A DNA stretch of 64,000 nt from Streptomyces pluripotens (GTDB lineage Bacteria > Actinomycetota > Actinomycetes > Streptomycetales > Streptomycetaceae): NCBI RefSeq assembly GCF_000802245.2, contig NZ_CP021080.1, forward strand, positions 4,588,001-4,652,000. The letters run 5' to 3'. Positions 53,101 to 64,000 of the stretch are shown here, in pieces (within the stretch, counting starts at the first letter, position 1; every line of letters begins with the position of its first letter). Under the pieces are notes generated by a model. That model had not been told where the DNA came from. It saw only the letters and a program-made list of their open reading frames with translations, and made no database searches. Position numbers and translations under genes: made by a program.

Positions 53101-56100
53101 ACACGGGCACTCCGGCCGGAGTGGACGTGGTCGCCGAGTACTCCACCGACCTCTTCGACGGCGCCTCGGTCGACACGCTCATCGCCCGGCTCGCCCGGCT
53201 GCTGCGTGCCGCGGCGGCCGACCCGGAACGCCGGATCTCCACGATCGACCTGCTCACCGACGATGAACGCGCCGTGATCCAGAGCCGTTCGGACCGGGTG
53301 GTCGACGAGCACGGCCGACCGGTGCCCGACGGCGTGGTCGGCATCCTCGACGGCGCCCCGGCCAGGTACACCCTCGACGGCCGACTCGAACGCCTGTGCC
53401 CGTCGATCCTCGTCGACGGAGCCCCGGTCGACGCGTCCCGCACCGTCGACACCCTGCTCGCCCACCCCGCACTCATCGACGCGGCCGTGACGGACGGTCT
53501 CGTCGCCTATGTCGTGACCGCCCCCGGCCTCTCCGTACGCTCCGTCGACCTTCGTGATCACCTCGCCCGTGTACTGCCCGACTTCCTCGTGCCGGAGACG
53601 TACGTCACCGTCGCCGAGCTGCCGCGCACCGAGGACGGCCGTCTCGACGTCGGCGCCCTGCCCTCTCCCGCCTCCGGGGGCCACGAATCGGCGGGCTCTC
53701 CCGAGGAAGAGCTGCTGGCCGCACTCTTCGCCGAGGTGCTCGGCCTGCCCGGGGTGGACCCGAGCCAGGGCTTCTTCGATCTCGGCGGCGACAGCATCGT
53801 CTCCATCAAGCTGGTCAGCCGCGCCCGCAAGGCGGGACTGCGGATCACGCCGCGGGACGTCTTCGAGCACAAGACCGTCGCCCGTATCGCCGCGGCCGCC
53901 CGCATGGCGGATCACACCGCCCCGGTCGCCCAGGACATCGCCACAGGACCGCTGCTCCCCACCCCGGTCATGGCGGACCTGCGCGACCTCGGTGGTCCCA
54001 TCGACGGCTACCACCAGTCGATGCTGCTCGTCGTGCCGGCCGGGCTCGGCACCGAGCGTCTGACCGCCGCACTCCAGGCAGTCCTCGACCGGCATGACGC
54101 GCTCCGGCTGACCCTGGACGAGGAGTGGGGACTCACCATCCCCGCGCCGGGCGCCGTCACGGCGACCGTCCACCGCGTGGACACCGCCGCCGCCGACGTC
54201 GACGCGCTGCGCGAGGCGATCGAAGAGCACGGCAGGGCTGCCCAGGCGGAACTGGACCCCTACAAGGGCGACCTGGTGCGCGCGGTGTGGTTCGACGCCG
54301 GGGCGGAGGCCGGGCGGCTGCTGCTGCTCGTGCATCACCTGGCTGTGGACGGCGTTTCCTGGCAGCCCCTCCTCGGCGACCTCCGGGCGGCCTGGGAGGG
54401 AGAGGCCCTCGAACCGGTCGGGACCTCGCTGCGGCGGTGGAGCGCACTCCTCGGCGAGGAGGCGAGCAGGCGCACCGGTGAACTGCCCTTCTGGCGATCG
54501 GTGCTGGAAACACCCGACCCGCTCCTCGGCGACCGACCCCTGGACCCGGCGATCGATGTCCGGGCCGACGCTGGGACGTTGACGCTCACCCTGCCGGCCG
54601 GCGTCACCGAAGCGCTGCTCACCTCGGCCCCCGCTGCCGTGCATGCAGGCGTCCGAGACGTGCTGGTCACGGGCCTCTCGCTGGCCGTCGCCGAGTGGCG
54701 CGGCCGCCGAGGGGTCGATGACTCAGCGCTGCTCCTCGAACTGGAGGGCCACGGCCGCGAGGACATCGTGCCCGGACTGGACCTCAGCCGTACCGTCGGC
54801 TGGTTCACCAGCGCGTTCCCCGTCCGTGTCGACCCTGGAGGCGCGGACGGTGTCCGCGCCCTGAAGCTCGTCAAGGAGCAGCTGCGCGCGGTGCCCGGCA
54901 ACGGCCTCGGATACGGGCTGCTGCGGCACCGCGATCCGGGCTCCACCGCGGAACTGGCCGCATACGGCCGCCCCCAGCTGGGATTCAACTACCTGGGCCG
55001 TTACGCCGCCCCCGAACTCGCCGACTGGGCGCCCGCGCCCGAGGCTCCCGCGCTGGGCGCCGGCTTCGACGGAGCCGCGCCGCTCGGCCTCGGCATCGAG
55101 CTCGACGCCGTGACCGTCGACCACGCCCACGGGGCGCAGCTCGTCGCGACCTGGACCTGGTCGAAGGCCCTGCTGGCCGAGGACGACGTACGGGAACTGG
55201 CGCACGGCTGGTTCGCCTCACTCACCGATCTCGCGGCCGTCGAAGGCGGCGGACTGACCCCGTTCGACCTGCCCCTCGTGGACCTCTCGCAAGGCGACAT
55301 CGAGGAGCTGGAAGGGGCACTGCCGGACCTGGTCGACGTGCTGCCGCTCGCCCCGCTCCAGGAGGGCCTGCTCTTCCACGCCCTGTACGACTCCGGCGCC
55401 GACCTCTATGCCGTCCAGGAGGTCTTCGCGCTGAGCGGCCCGCTGGATCCGTGCGCCCTGCACACCGCCGCGGCCTCCCTTCTCGACCGCTACCCGAACC
55501 TGCGGGCGGGCTTCCACCACGAGGGCCTGCCCCGGCCCGTACAGGTGGTTGTCGACGGCCTCGAACTGCCGTGGCGGGAGGTCGACCTCTCGGGACTCAC
55601 CGAGGCCGAGCGCGAGCCCGCCCTCGCCCGGATCGTGGCCGAGGCGCGCGCCGAGCGCTTCGACCTGGGCCGGCCGCCGCTGCTGCGCTTCACCCTGGTC
55701 AGGCTCGACGAGGACGAGCACCGGCTCGTCCTCGTCAACCACCACATCCTCTTCGACGGCTGGTCCATGCAGCTGGTGCTGGACGAGTTGTTCGCGCTCT
55801 ACCGGGGCGAGACCCTGCCTGAGCCGGCCGCGTTCCGCGACCACCTGGCCTGGACGGCGCGGCAGGACCGCACGGCGGCGCACGACGCCTGGCGGACCGC
55901 GCTCGACGGGCTCGCCGCACCGACCCTCCTCGCCAAGCCGGGCACGGAGACGCCCGCCCGCCCCCTCCAGGTCTACTGCGACCTGCCCGACACGGTTTCC
56001 GGGCGGCTCCAGGAGCGGCTGCGCGAGTACGGGATCACCCTCAACACCGCCGTCCAGGGCCTGTGGAGCCTGCTGCTTCGCGCCCGCACCGGACAGGAGG

Positions 56101-59100
56101 ACGTGGTGTTCGGCTCCACGTACTCCGGACGCTCCGCGGAGCTGGCCGGCAGCGAGGCGATGGTCGGTATGTTCATCAACACGCTGCCCGTCCGCGTCCG
56201 GCTCGACGCGACGGAGTCCCTGCTGCAGCTGCTGGAGCGCGTACAGGACGAGCAGTCCCGGCTGATCGCGCACCAGTACCTCGGACTCAACGACGTACAG
56301 CGGCTCCGTGGACCGGGCGACCTGTTCGACACGCTGACCATCGTCGAGAACTACCCGCACGATGACGACGACGTATGGGAGCCCGCACCCGGCCTGCGCG
56401 CGAGCGTGCTGGAGGACCACGACGCCACCCACTACCCGCTGACCCTCTCGGTGCTTCCCGGGTCGCGGCTGAAGCTGCGCCTGGAGTACCGGCCGGACCT
56501 GCTGGACGGTTCGCAGATCGACGCGCTCGCGGCCGACCTCGTCCGCCTGTTCACCGCTCTCGTGGACGACGCCTCCGTGCCCGTCGGCGAACTCGTCGGG
56601 ACGGGGACGGCCGTGGCCGCGACCGCTCCGGGCACCGCACCGGCCGTCGAACCGGCCGCGGCGCGGACCAGCGGTACGGCCGACGAGGGCGGCGTCGCCG
56701 TGCCCCTCTCCTTCCGCGCACCGCGCACCCCGGAGCAGGAGATCCTCTGCGGTCTCTTCGCCGCCGTGCTCGGAGTGCCGACCGTCGGCATCGACGACAG
56801 CTTCTTCGACCTCGGCGGGCACTCGCTCACCGCGATCCGGCTGCTCAGCCGCATCCGCTCGATGTTCAACGTGGAACTCGCCATCCGGCACCTCTTCGAG
56901 GCCCCCACCGTCGCCGAACTCGCCGAACGGATGACGGGCGCCGAGCAGTCCAGGCTCGCCCTCGGCCCGATGACACGGCCGGAGCACATCCCCGTCTCGG
57001 CGGCGCAGTGGCGCCTGTGGTTCCTGTACCGGCTCGAAGGCCGCAGCGCCACCTACACCGTGCCGCTGCTGCTGCGCATGTCGGGACCCCTCGACCAGGC
57101 GGCCCTCGAAGCCGCCCTCGGCGACATGGTGGCGCGGCACGAGAGCCTGCGCACCCGCTTCCCGGAGGTGGACGGGCAGCCCTACCAGCTGATCGTCGAC
57201 GCCGAGCAGCCGGAGGTCACCCTGGTCGAGACCGACGAGGCCGGGCTCGCCGAGCAACTCGCCGTCGCCACCCGCTACGGTTTCGACCTCGCCACCGAAC
57301 TGCCGCTGCGGATCACCCTGTTCCGGCTTTCGGAGACCGAGCACGTCCTCCTCTTCCTGCTGCATCACATCGCCAGTGACGGCTGGTCGGACGCACCGTT
57401 CGCGCGGGACCTCTCCGTCGCGTACGCAGCCCGGACCGAGGGGCGGGCGCCGGCCTGGTCCGCGCTGCCCGTCCAATATGCCGACTACACGCTCTGGCAG
57501 CGCGAACTGCTCGGTTCCGAGAGCGACCCGCAGAGCCTGCTGTCGCAGCAACTCGCCTACTGGCAGAAGACCCTCGCCGGGCTCCCGGAGCAGTTGGAGC
57601 TGCCCACCGACCGGCCGCGGCCCTCCGCCGCGAGCTTCCGCGGCGACGAGGTCCACTTCGAGCTCGACGCCGACCTGCACGCCGGGCTGCTCGAACTCGC
57701 CCGCCACACGAACACCACCCTCTTCATGGTGTTCCAGGCGGCAGTGGCCGGATTGCTCACCCGGCTCGGAGCCGGCGACGACATCCCGCTCGGCGGCGTC
57801 ATCGCCGGACGGACCGACGAGGCGCTCGACGAACTGATCGGCTTCTTCGTCAACACCCTGGTGCTGCGCACCGACACCTCCGGGAACCCGTCCTTCCGGG
57901 AACTCCTCGCCCGGGTCCGCGAGACGGACCTGGCCGCGTACGCGCACCAGGAGGTGCCGTTCGAGCGACTGGTCGAGGTGCTCAACCCGACCCGCTCCCT
58001 CGCGCACCACCCGCTGTTCCAGGTCATGATCCTGTTCCAGAACAACGCCGAGGCGGACCTGAGCCTGCCCGGTCTGCGGGCCGGTCTGGAGGATGTCGGT
58101 TCCGGGGTCGCCAAGTTCGACCTCGACTTCGACATGCAGGAGAACCACGGCCCCGACGGCGAGCCCGCCGGCCTGTCGGGCCTGGTCGAGTACGCCACCG
58201 ACCTGTTCGACCGGTCCACCGTGCAGGACATCGTCGACCGGCTCGCCCGGCTGCTGAGGGCGGTCGTGGCGGACCCGGACCAGAGGCTGTGGCAGACGGA
58301 CATCCTGGCCCCGGCGGAACGCCGGGAACTGCTGGAGCAGTGGACAGCACCGGCTCCGCCGTCCGAGCGGACGACCGTCCCCGCCCTGTTCGAGGCCGCC
58401 GCCGCCGCGCACCCCGAGGCGATCGCCGTCGCCCAGGGCACGGAGCGCCTGACCTACGCGCAGCTGAACGCCCGGGCGAACCGACTCGCCCACACCCTCA
58501 TCGCCCAGGGCGTGGGCCCGGAGTCCGTGGTCGCGCTCGCCCTGCCGCGCAGCGTGGACCTCGTGGTGGGCGTCCTCGGCGTCCTCAAGGCCGGCGGCGT
58601 CTACCTGCCGCTGGATCCGAACTACCCGGCCGAGCGCATCGCCTTCGTCGTGGAGGACGCCCGCCCGGCCGTCGTCGTGACCAGCCTCCGCGCGGACGTG
58701 GCCCTGCCCGACGGCAGCACCCGCGTCGTCATGGAGGAACTGGCCGACGGTCCCGTCACCGATCCGGCACGCCCGACCCTGCGCCCCGACAACGGCGCGT
58801 ACATCATCTACACGTCCGGCTCCACGGGGCGGCCCAAGGGCGTCCTGATCCCCCACCAGAACGTCGTGCGGCTCTTCACGCGGACAGACCAGTGGTTCGG
58901 CTTCGACGCGCCCGACGTGTGGACGCTGTTCCACTCCTACGCGTTCGACTTCTCCGTCTGGGAGCTGTGGGGACCGCTGCTGCGCGGCGGCACGCTCGTC
59001 GTGGTTCCGCAGGACGTGAGCCGGTCTCCGCTCGACTTCCTGCGGCTGCTCGCGGACGAGCGCGTCACCGTGCTCAACCAGACCCCGTCCGCCTTCTACC

Positions 59101-62100
59101 AGCTCATGCAGGCCGACGAGGAGAACCCCGGCACGGAGCTGGCGCTCAGGTACGTGGTCTTCGGCGGTGAAGCGCTCGACCTGGGACGGCTGTCGTCCTG
59201 GTACGACCGGCACCCCGACGACTCTCCCGTGCTGGTCAACATGTACGGCATCACCGAGACCACGGTGCACGTAACCCACCACGCGCTCGACCGCGTCTCG
59301 GCGGCGGCCACCGCCAACAGCGTCGTCGGCGTCGGCATCCCCGACCTGCACGTGTACGTCCTCGACCAGGGCCTGCAGCCCGTCCCGACGGGCACCACCG
59401 GCGAGCTGTACGTCTCCGGGGCCGGCCTGGCCCGCGGCTACCTCGGCCGGCCCGGCCTCAGCGCACAGCGCTTCGTCGCCGACCTGTACGGCCCGCCCGG
59501 GACCCGCATGTACCGCACCGGAGACCTGGCCCGCCGGGCCGCGGACGGCACGCTGTCCTACTTCGGCCGGGCCGACGACCAGGTGAAGATCCGCGGCTTC
59601 CGGATCGAGCTGGGCGAGATCGAGTCCGCGGTCCTCGACGCGCCGGACGTCACGCAGGCCGCCGTGATCGTGCGTGAGGACCAGCCGGGCGATCCGCGGC
59701 TCACCGCGTACGTGGTCGGTGGCGACACCGCCCGTGTCCGCAAGCACGTCGCGGACGTGCTGCCCGCCCACATGGTCCCCGCCTCCTTCGTCACGCTCGA
59801 CCGGCTGCCGCTCACCCCGAACGGCAAACTCGATCGCAAGACCCTGCCCGCGCCCACGCTGTCGGGCGCCGCGGAGGGCCGGCGACCGCGCAACCCGCGG
59901 GAGGAACTCCTCGCGGTCCTCTTCGCCGACGTGCTGAACGTGGACCGGGTCGGGATCGACGACAACTTCTTCGAGCTGGGCGGGCACTCGCTGCTCGCCA
60001 CCCGGCTGATCAGCCGCATCCGGTCCGCGATGGGGGTGGAGGTGCCCGTCCGGGCACTGTTCGAGACGCCGACCGTCGCCGGGCTCGCCGGCTGGACGGA
60101 CCAGGCGGGCGAGGCCAGGCGCGCCCTGGAGCCCATGGAACGTCCCGAGCGGGTGCCGCTCTCCTTCGGCCAGCGCGGGCTGTGGTTCCTCAACCGGCTC
60201 GAAGGCCCGAGCTCGACGTACAACGTGCCACTCGTCATGCGCTTCTCGGGGCCGCTCGACGTTCCGGCGCTGCGGGCCGCCCTGCACGACGTGGTCGCCC
60301 GGCACGAGGGGTTGCGCACCCTGTTCCGCGAGGCCGACGGCACGCCGTACCAGCACATCGTGCCCGCGGACGAAGCGGTGGTGGATCTGATCACCACCGA
60401 CGTCGACGACGAGCGGCACCTCGAGGCGGCTCTCGCCGAGGCCGCGCAGTACCACTTCGACCTCGTCACCGAACTGCCCATCCGCTGCACTCTGTTCCGG
60501 CTCGGCGACGAGGAACACGCCCTGCTGCCGCTCATGCACCACATCGCCAGCGACGGCTGGTCGGAGACGCTGCTCGGCGACGACCTCTCCATCGCCTACG
60601 CGGCACGGGCCGAGGGGCGCGCCCCGGGCTGGGCGCCGCTTCCGGTGCACTACGCGGACTACACCCTGTGGCAGCGTGAGCTGCTCGGACGCGAGGACGA
60701 CCCCGACAGCGCGATCTCCCGGCAGCTCGCCCACTGGACCGAGAACCTGCGCGGTCTGCCGGAGCTCGTGAATCTGCCCACCGACCGGCCCCGGCCGCCG
60801 GTGGCCACGTACGGAGGCGCCGAGGAGCCGCTGCGCCTGGACGCCGCCCTGCACGACGCTCTGCTGCGTCTCGCCCGACAGGGCAACACCACCCTGTTCA
60901 TGACGATCCAGGCCGGCTTGGTCGCCCTCATGAGCAGGCTCAGCGGCGACACCGACATCGCCATCGGAACCCCGGTCGCCGGGCGCACCGACGAAGCCCT
61001 GGAAGACCTGTTCGGCTACTTCGTCAACACGCTCGTGCTGCGCACCGATGTCTCGGGCCGTCCCACGTTCGCCGAACTGCTGGAGCGCGTACGCGAGACC
61101 GACCTGGCCGCGTTCGCCCACCAGGACGTGCCGTTCGAGCGCCTCGTCGAGGTGGTCAACCCGGTGCGGTCGCTCGCACGGCACCCGCTCTACCAGGTCA
61201 TGCTGACCTTCGAGAACTTCGACGAGGTCAAGCTGACCGTCCCCGGCCTCGAAACCCGGCTCGAGGACGTGGTCGGCGACGCCTCCAAGTTCGACATGGA
61301 CGTCCGTCTGCAGGAGCGGTACGGACCGGACGGCGAGCCCGCCGGGATCGTCGGCGAGATCGAATACGCCACCGACCTATTCGACCGGGCGACGATGACC
61401 GCGTTCGGCGACCGCCTTATCCGGCTGCTCACCGCGGCCGCCGCCGATCCGACCGCGCCGGTCCACGAACTCGACCTGGTGTCCGAGGACGAGCGGGACA
61501 CCGCCCTCGTGGACGCCGAAGGCCGCCTCGTGCCCCCGGGCGTGGTGGCCACGCTCCCCTCGGGAGAGCTGGCACGCTGCCACCCCGACGGCACCACCGA
61601 GCTCCTCGGGCGCCCCGAGGACGTACGCCTGGTGCGCGGCTTCCGCGTCAACCCCGCCGAGGTCGCAGCCCGGCTGCGCGAGGTCTTCGCGGACGCCGCC
61701 GTCGTCGCCGGCTCCGCCCGGGTCGTCGCCCACGTCGTCCACGCCGGTGACGCGACGGCCGCACGGCGCCTCGCCGAGTCCGTGCTGCCCGACTACCTCG
61801 TGCCCGCCGAATTCGTCGTCGTCACGGAGATCCCCGCCGAACTCCCGACCGAGGAACTCACCACCGCCGCCGTCCGGCGCAGCCCGCGCACCCTTGCCGA
61901 GGAGATCATCGCCGGTCTCTTCGCCGAGACGCTGGGCGTCGCCGCGGTCGGCATCGACGACAACTTCTTCGACCTCGGCGGCCACTCGCTGTCCGCGATC
62001 CGGCTGCTCAGCCGCATCAGGGCGCAGCTCGGGGCGGAGCTGTCGGTGCGGGCGCTGTTCGCCGAGCCCACGGTGGCGGGGCTCGCCACCCGGATCGACG

Positions 62101-64000
62101 GCGCGTCCGCCGACCGGCCACGCCTGGGCCGCAGGGAGCGTCCGGCGCGCGTGCCGCTCTCCTTCGCCCAGCAGCGCCTGTGGTTCCTGCACCGGCTCGA
62201 AGGGCCGAGCACCACGTACAACGTGCCGATGCTGATCAAGCTCACCGGCGAGCTCGACGTGGCGGCCCTCGAAGCGTCGCTGGGCGACGTCGTGGCACGG
62301 CACGAGGCGCTGCGCACGGTCTTCCCGTCCGATGCCGACGGAACCCCCTACCAGCGGGTGCTCGGAGTCGACGAGGCCAGGCCCGTACTGGCCACCGGCG
62401 TCGCGGACCCCGCAGAGGCGGCCCGGCACACCTTCGACCTCGAAACCGAACCCCCGCTGCGCGCCACACTGTTCCACGACGGGCCGGACGAGTACCGGCT
62501 GCTCCTGCTCGTGCACCACATCGCCAGTGACGGCTGGTCGACCGGGGCGCTCGCACGTGACCTGTCGACCGCGTACGCCGCCCGGCGGGCCGGCCGGGCA
62601 CCGCGCTGGCCCGGACTTCCGGTGCAGTATGCCGACTACACCCTGTGGCAGTCCGAGCTGCTCGGTGCCGAGGACGATCCGGACAGCCTCGTCAGCCGGC
62701 AGCTGACGTGGTGGAAGGGCGCCCTGGAGGGCATGCCCGAGCTGCTGCCCCTGCCGACCGACCGGCTGCGGCCCGCCGAGGCGACCCACCGCGGCGCCGA
62801 GGTCGGCATCCGCATCCCCGCCGAGCTGCACGGCCGCCTCCAGGCGGTGGCGCGGGAGACCAACACGACCCTGTTCATGGTGCTGCAGTCGGCCCTCGCC
62901 CTCATGCTGTCCAAGCTGGGCGCGGGAACCGACATCCCGATCGGCACCCCGGTCGCGGGGCGGACGGACGACAGCCTCCAGGACCTCGTCGGCTTCTTCG
63001 TCAACACACTCGTGCTGCGCACCGACGTGTCCGGATCCCCGTCCTTCCGCGACCTGCTGGGCAGGGTCCGCGAGGCGGACCTGGCCGCGTTCGCCCACCA
63101 GGACGTGCCGTTCGAACGACTGGTGGACGTGGTACGCCCCGGGCGCTCGCTGGGCCACCACCCGCTGTTCCAGGTGATGCTCGTCCTCGAGAACGACGAC
63201 GAGGACGACTTCGCCCTGGCCGGCCTGACCGCCGCGTTCGACGAGGACGTCGAGATGGGAGCGGCCCGCTTCGACCTGACCCTGCACGTGCAGGAGGCGG
63301 TCGGCGCGGACGGCACGGCCGAGGGCATCGGCATCGATCTGGAGTACGCCGAGGACCTCTTCGACGCCACCACGGCGCAGCGGATGGCTGCGCAGTTCAT
63401 CCATGTGCTGGAGACGGTGAGCGCCGACGCGGACGTCGTCGTGGACCGGCTCGCACTGCCGCAGGCCGTGCACGGCCACGCCGCTGAGGCCCCGGTGGAC
63501 ACGCCCACCCTGCTCGAACTGATCGGCGCACAGCCGGCGGACGCCGTCGCGATTGTCGACGGCGACGTCGAGACGACGTACGGGCAACTACTGGCCCAGC
63601 CGCCCGCCGGAATCCTGGCCGCGGTCGTCAGCGGCGAACCGTTCGTCCTGCGCACCCGCACCGGTACGCCCGTCGTCGTCCCGCAGGATGTCGTCGCGGC
63701 CCGCGTCGCGGCCCGCCAGAGCGTCCACGACCTGGACGGCACGGACCGCGTCCGGGCGACGGCCGCACCCGGGACGATGGGCGAGATCGACGAGGTGCTC
63801 TGGCCCCTCACCGCCGGTGCGACCGTCGTACGCGCCGACCGCACGGACCCGCACGACTCCCTGCGCGGTGCCACGACGCTGCACGTCACGCCCTCCGAGC
63901 TGGCCGTGCTCCTCGGCGACCCGGCGCTGCCGCAGGCCGGTCTGCGGCGGGTGTTCTGCTCCGGCGAGGCCCTCGCCGAGCCGCTCCAGCGAGCCTGGTT
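50154..64000 (+). CDS. Giant non-ribosomal peptide synthetase with several adenylation-less modules (3' end beyond window)
   Basis: The GTG at 50154 (AGGAG upstream) opens a frame that stays open to the window end, more than 4,600 residues. Approximate domains: A1 21-512, T1 (Ser554); C2 603-1039, A2 stub 1043-1176, T2 (Ser1214), E2 1263-1692 (HHLAVDG at 1394); C3 1703-2146, T3 (Ser2224); C4 2270-2715, A4 2736-3232, T4 (Ser3279); C5 3323-3776, A5 stub 3779-3906, T5 (Ser3945); C6 3993-4436, degenerate A6 from 4446. All five C domains keep HHxxxDG. A1 and A4 have full P-loop, YGxTE, TGD and NGKLDR motifs. The ten-residue code of A4 reads DFWNVGMVHK, that of threonine; A1 reads about DASQFAHIDK, unassigned. 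A2 and A5 stubs have lost the catalytic Lys, module 3 has no A, and A6 lacks the P-loop. C3 is of the D-L type, matching E2. The peptide so far would be X-(D)X-X-Thr-X-X. Confidence 0.93.
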   Translation, partial: MDRRATRNPIGSSLGGDVAAMSLPALVEAQVRRAPEHPAVVFGSTVLSYAELDRRANRLARRLIGIGTGPEQVVALAVPRSADAVVAMLAVLRTGAAYLPIDPRYPAQRIAFMLTDARPSVVLTTSATRATLPDTTTPVVLLDDIDLTTGDDTAPGITVRAENAAYVIYTSGSTGLPKGVVVPHLGVSNHMLWQAGQWDVDASDVVLARTAFSFDASGSEIWLPLIAGATICMAPDDVVGLPHLLIEYAVEHRVTVAQFVPSLLAVALPAIRDASGLALRLLFVAGEVLPPSLADEVVTKLDLRLCHHYGPTEASIDVTAFEVRPGESYRNVPIGSPVANTQVHILDSALHPVGPGEEGELYVAGVQLARGYLGRAGLTAQRFVASPFAEGERMYRTGDLARWNADGLIEFAGRADDQVKIRGFRIELGEIEAVITELAEVSRAVVTVHEGRPGQQRLVAYVVGAVEADTVQDRLAVRLPEHMVPSVYMMLDELPLAPNGKLDRAALPAPELTAGAGRAPRTAAEEVLAGLFADVLGIDRVGADDGFFDLGGDSLLAARLISRIRTTLDREVSVRALFEAPTVAGLAARLDRAAVARPPLTRTQRPDPMPLSHAQRGLWFLHRLEGASATYNIPLVLRLTGQVDPEALRAAVRDVSRRHETLRTVFPETDGVARQEVLDTLATLTVVSTPDIDGAVAAAARHPFDLRSEAPLRATLFSRPGEDEHTLLLLMHHIASDGWSERPLIEDLSLAYAARRIGREPAWDDLPVTYADYTLWQGEADGVDFWRTALAGLPQRVELPTDRPRPPAASFRGDEVRTHLDAELHREATALARSTGRTVFMVVQAALAALMTRLGAGTDIPLGTPTAGRPDEQLDGLVGSFVNTLVLRTDTSGDPTFRELLDRVHRTAATTYPHQDVPFDRLVEALNPARSLSHHPLFQVMLTFENLGTAAPAMPGLTVEVDEVSTGVAKFDLDLRLQERFSDTGTPAGVDVVAEYSTDLFDGASVDTLIARLARLLRAAAADPERRISTIDLLTDDERAVIQSRSDRVVDEHGRPVPDGVVGILDGAPARYTLDGRLERLCPSILVDGAPVDASRTVDTLLAHPALIDAAVTDGLVAYVVTAPGLSVRSVDLRDHLARVLPDFLVPETYVTVAELPRTEDGRLDVGALPSPASGGHESAGSPEEELLAALFAEVLGLPGVDPSQGFFDLGGDSIVSIKLVSRARKAGLRITPRDVFEHKTVARIAAAARMADHTAPVAQDIATGPLLPTPVMADLRDLGGPIDGYHQSMLLVVPAGLGTERLTAALQAVLDRHDALRLTLDEEWGLTIPAPGAVTATVHRVDTAAADVDALREAIEEHGRAAQAELDPYKGDLVRAVWFDAGAEAGRLLLLVHHLAVDGVSWQPLLGDLRAAWEGEALEPVGTSLRRWSALLGEEASRRTGELPFWRSVLETPDPLLGDRPLDPAIDVRADAGTLTLTLPAGVTEALLTSAPAAVHAGVRDVLVTGLSLAVAEWRGRRGVDDSALLLELEGHGREDIVPGLDLSRTVGWFTSAFPVRVDPGGADGVRALKLVKEQLRAVPGNGLGYGLLRHRDPGSTAELAAYGRPQLGFNYLGRYAAPELADWAPAPEAPALGAGFDGAAPLGLGIELDAVTVDHAHGAQLVATWTWSKALLAEDDVRELAHGWFASLTDLAAVEGGGLTPFDLPLVDLSQGDIEELEGALPDLVDVLPLAPLQEGLLFHALYDSGADLYAVQEVFALSGPLDPCALHTAAASLLDRYPNLRAGFHHEGLPRPVQVVVDGLELPWREVDLSGLTEAEREPALARIVAEARAERFDLGRPPLLRFTLVRLDEDEHRLVLVNHHILFDGWSMQLVLDELFALYRGETLPEPAAFRDHLAWTARQDRTAAHDAWRTALDGLAAPTLLAKPGTETPARPLQVYCDLPDTVSGRLQERLREYGITLNTAVQGLWSLLLRARTGQEDVVFGSTYSGRSAELAGSEAMVGMFINTLPVRVRLDATESLLQLLERVQDEQSRLIAHQYLGLNDVQRLRGPGDLFDTLTIVENYPHDDDDVWEPAPGLRASVLEDHDATHYPLTLSVLPGSRLKLRLEYRPDLLDGSQIDALAADLVRLFTALVDDASVPVGELVGTGTAVAATAPGTAPAVEPAAARTSGTADEGGVAVPLSFRAPRTPEQEILCGLFAAVLGVPTVGIDDSFFDLGGHSLTAIRLLSRIRSMFNVELAIRHLFEAPTVAELAERMTGAEQSRLALGPMTRPEHIPVSAAQWRLWFLYRLEGRSATYTVPLLLRMSGPLDQAALEAALGDMVARHESLRTRFPEVDGQPYQLIVDAEQPEVTLVETDEAGLAEQLAVATRYGFDLATELPLRITLFRLSETEHVLLFLLHHIASDGWSDAPFARDLSVAYAARTEGRAPAWSALPVQYADYTLWQRELLGSESDPQSLLSQQLAYWQKTLAGLPEQLELPTDRPRPSAASFRGDEVHFELDADLHAGLLELARHTNTTLFMVFQAAVAGLLTRLGAGDDIPLGGVIAGRTDEALDELIGFFVNTLVLRTDTSGNPSFRELLARVRETDLAAYAHQEVPFERLVEVLNPTRSLAHHPLFQVMILFQNNAEADLSLPGLRAGLEDVGSGVAKFDLDFDMQENHGPDGEPAGLSGLVEYATDLFDRSTVQDIVDRLARLLRAVVADPDQRLWQTDILAPAERRELLEQWTAPAPPSERTTVPALFEAAAAAHPEAIAVAQGTERLTYAQLNARANRLAHTLIAQGVGPESVVALALPRSVDLVVGVLGVLKAGGVYLPLDPNYPAERIAFVVEDARPAVVVTSLRADVALPDGSTRVVMEELADGPVTDPARPTLRPDNGAYIIYTSGSTGRPKGVLIPHQNVVRLFTRTDQWFGFDAPDVWTLFHSYAFDFSVWELWGPLLRGGTLVVVPQDVSRSPLDFLRLLADERVTVLNQTPSAFYQLMQADEENPGTELALRYVVFGGEALDLGRLSSWYDRHPDDSPVLVNMYGITETTVHVTHHALDRVSAAATANSVVGVGIPDLHVYVLDQGLQPVPTGTTGELYVSGAGLARGYLGRPGLSAQRFVADLYGPPGTRMYRTGDLARRAADGTLSYFGRADDQVKIRGFRIELGEIESAVLDAPDVTQAAVIVREDQPGDPRLTAYVVGGDTARVRKHVADVLPAHMVPASFVTLDRLPLTPNGKLDRKTLPAPTLSGAAEGRRPRNPREELLAVLFADVLNVDRVGIDDNFFELGGHSLLATRLISRIRSAMGVEVPVRALFETPTVAGLAGWTDQAGEARRALEPMERPERVPLSFGQRGLWFLNRLEGPSSTYNVPLVMRFSGPLDVPALRAALHDVVARHEGLRTLFREADGTPYQHIVPADEAVVDLITTDVDDERHLEAALAEAAQYHFDLVTELPIRCTLFRLGDEEHALLPLMHHIASDGWSETLLGDDLSIAYAARAEGRAPGWAPLPVHYADYTLWQRELLGREDDPDSAISRQLAHWTENLRGLPELVNLPTDRPRPPVATYGGAEEPLRLDAALHDALLRLARQGNTTLFMTIQAGLVALMSRLSGDTDIAIGTPVAGRTDEALEDLFGYFVNTLVLRTDVSGRPTFAELLERVRETDLAAFAHQDVPFERLVEVVNPVRSLARHPLYQVMLTFENFDEVKLTVPGLETRLEDVVGDASKFDMDVRLQERYGPDGEPAGIVGEIEYATDLFDRATMTAFGDRLIRLLTAAAADPTAPVHELDLVSEDERDTALVDAEGRLVPPGVVATLPSGELARCHPDGTTELLGRPEDVRLVRGFRVNPAEVAARLREVFADAAVVAGSARVVAHVVHAGDATAARRLAESVLPDYLVPAEFVVVTEIPAELPTEELTTAAVRRSPRTLAEEIIAGLFAETLGVAAVGIDDNFFDLGGHSLSAIRLLSRIRAQLGAELSVRALFAEPTVAGLATRIDGASADRPRLGRRERPARVPLSFAQQRLWFLHRLEGPSTTYNVPMLIKLTGELDVAALEASLGDVVARHEALRTVFPSDADGTPYQRVLGVDEARPVLATGVADPAEAARHTFDLETEPPLRATLFHDGPDEYRLLLLVHHIASDGWSTGALARDLSTAYAARRAGRAPRWPGLPVQYADYTLWQSELLGAEDDPDSLVSRQLTWWKGALEGMPELLPLPTDRLRPAEATHRGAEVGIRIPAELHGRLQAVARETNTTLFMVLQSALALMLSKLGAGTDIPIGTPVAGRTDDSLQDLVGFFVNTLVLRTDVSGSPSFRDLLGRVREADLAAFAHQDVPFERLVDVVRPGRSLGHHPLFQVMLVLENDDEDDFALAGLTAAFDEDVEMGAARFDLTLHVQEAVGADGTAEGIGIDLEYAEDLFDATTAQRMAAQFIHVLETVSADADVVVDRLALPQAVHGHAAEAPVDTPTLLELIGAQPADAVAIVDGDVETTYGQLLAQPPAGILAAVVSGEPFVLRTRTGTPVVVPQDVVAARVAARQSVHDLDGTDRVRATAAPGTMGEIDEVLWPLTAGATVVRADRTDPHDSLRGATTLHVTPSELAVLLGDPALPQAGLRRVFCSGEALAEPLQRAW

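Noticed and set aside
55218..61184. A nearly 2,000-codon open frame on the minus strand, and others such as 52299-54644 and 61377-63587
   Set aside because: They lie antisense to the NRPS. Long antisense frames are expected in high-GC DNA with GC-rich third positions. Their Arg/Val/Gly/Asp-rich translations show no domain, while the plus frame has unbroken NRPS motifs.
50154..64000. The NRPS as a decayed pseudogene
   Set aside because: The reading frame was followed by codon phase at several points from 50154 to 63990 with no shift, and C, E and T active sites are all kept, which argues against decay.

Overview
The window is high-GC actinobacterial DNA that reads as a Streptomyces chromosome. 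Codons favour G or C in the third position, starts are often GTG, and the gene content is typical of the genus: mycothiol conjugate amidase Mca, a split acyl-CoA carboxylase with an epsilon subunit, a lipoprotein L,D-transpeptidase, an LAXTG sortase substrate, a class III adenylate cyclase and a GAF-GGDEF protein. From memory, the order from about 1 to 46 kb resembles the SCO4912-SCO4968 core region of S. coelicolor, with some insertions. No tRNA, rRNA, CRISPR array or riboswitch was recognised.

Region 1-6.4 kb is a nucleoside salvage block on the minus strand: purine nucleoside phosphorylase, phosphopentose/hexose mutase, deoxyribose-phosphate aldolase and two aldehyde dehydrogenases, which could remove the acetaldehyde the aldolase makes. 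Region 6.5-16.4 kb holds a cyclotransferase-like protein, the LpdA-type quinone reductase, a DeoR regulator and the biotin-dependent carboxylase locus (alpha chain, beta chain, epsilon subunit, biotin ligase, Maf, MmpB). Region 16.7-25.6 kb carries second-messenger and envelope genes: adenylate cyclase, an enoyl-CoA hydratase, CdgE-like diguanylate cyclase, histidine ammonia-lyase, surface proteins and an L,D-transpeptidase. Region 25.8-46 kb has two ABC exporters, an XRE regulator divergent from an alcohol dehydrogenase, two MFS exporters, a GNAT-AAA fusion, a cystathionine lyase/synthase, a sigma-like/membrane pair, MarR, threonine dehydratase, GreA, a DUF4307-like protein and Mca.

The core order stops at about 46.6 kb. 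A thioredoxin-domain (DUF255/YyaL-like) gene is cut immediately after its CxxC-type motif, next to an IS110-family transposase. Beyond it lies accessory DNA: a 49-residue small protein, a probably frameshifted ORF, a carbamoyltransferase with altered substrate motifs and, divergent from it, a giant non-ribosomal peptide synthetase that runs open from 50154 to the window end (more than 4,600 residues).

The NRPS is the main discovery candidate. It has five condensation domains, one epimerase and five carrier domains, all with intact core motifs, but only two complete adenylation domains (module 1, and module 4, whose specificity residues read as threonine). Modules 2 and 5 keep only a C-terminal stub of an adenylation domain without the catalytic lysine. 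Module 3 has none. Module 6 has an internally deleted, P-loop-less adenylation domain. Because the frame is intact over 13.8 kb, the missing activities are more likely supplied in trans or by an intact domain on the same protein than lost by decay.
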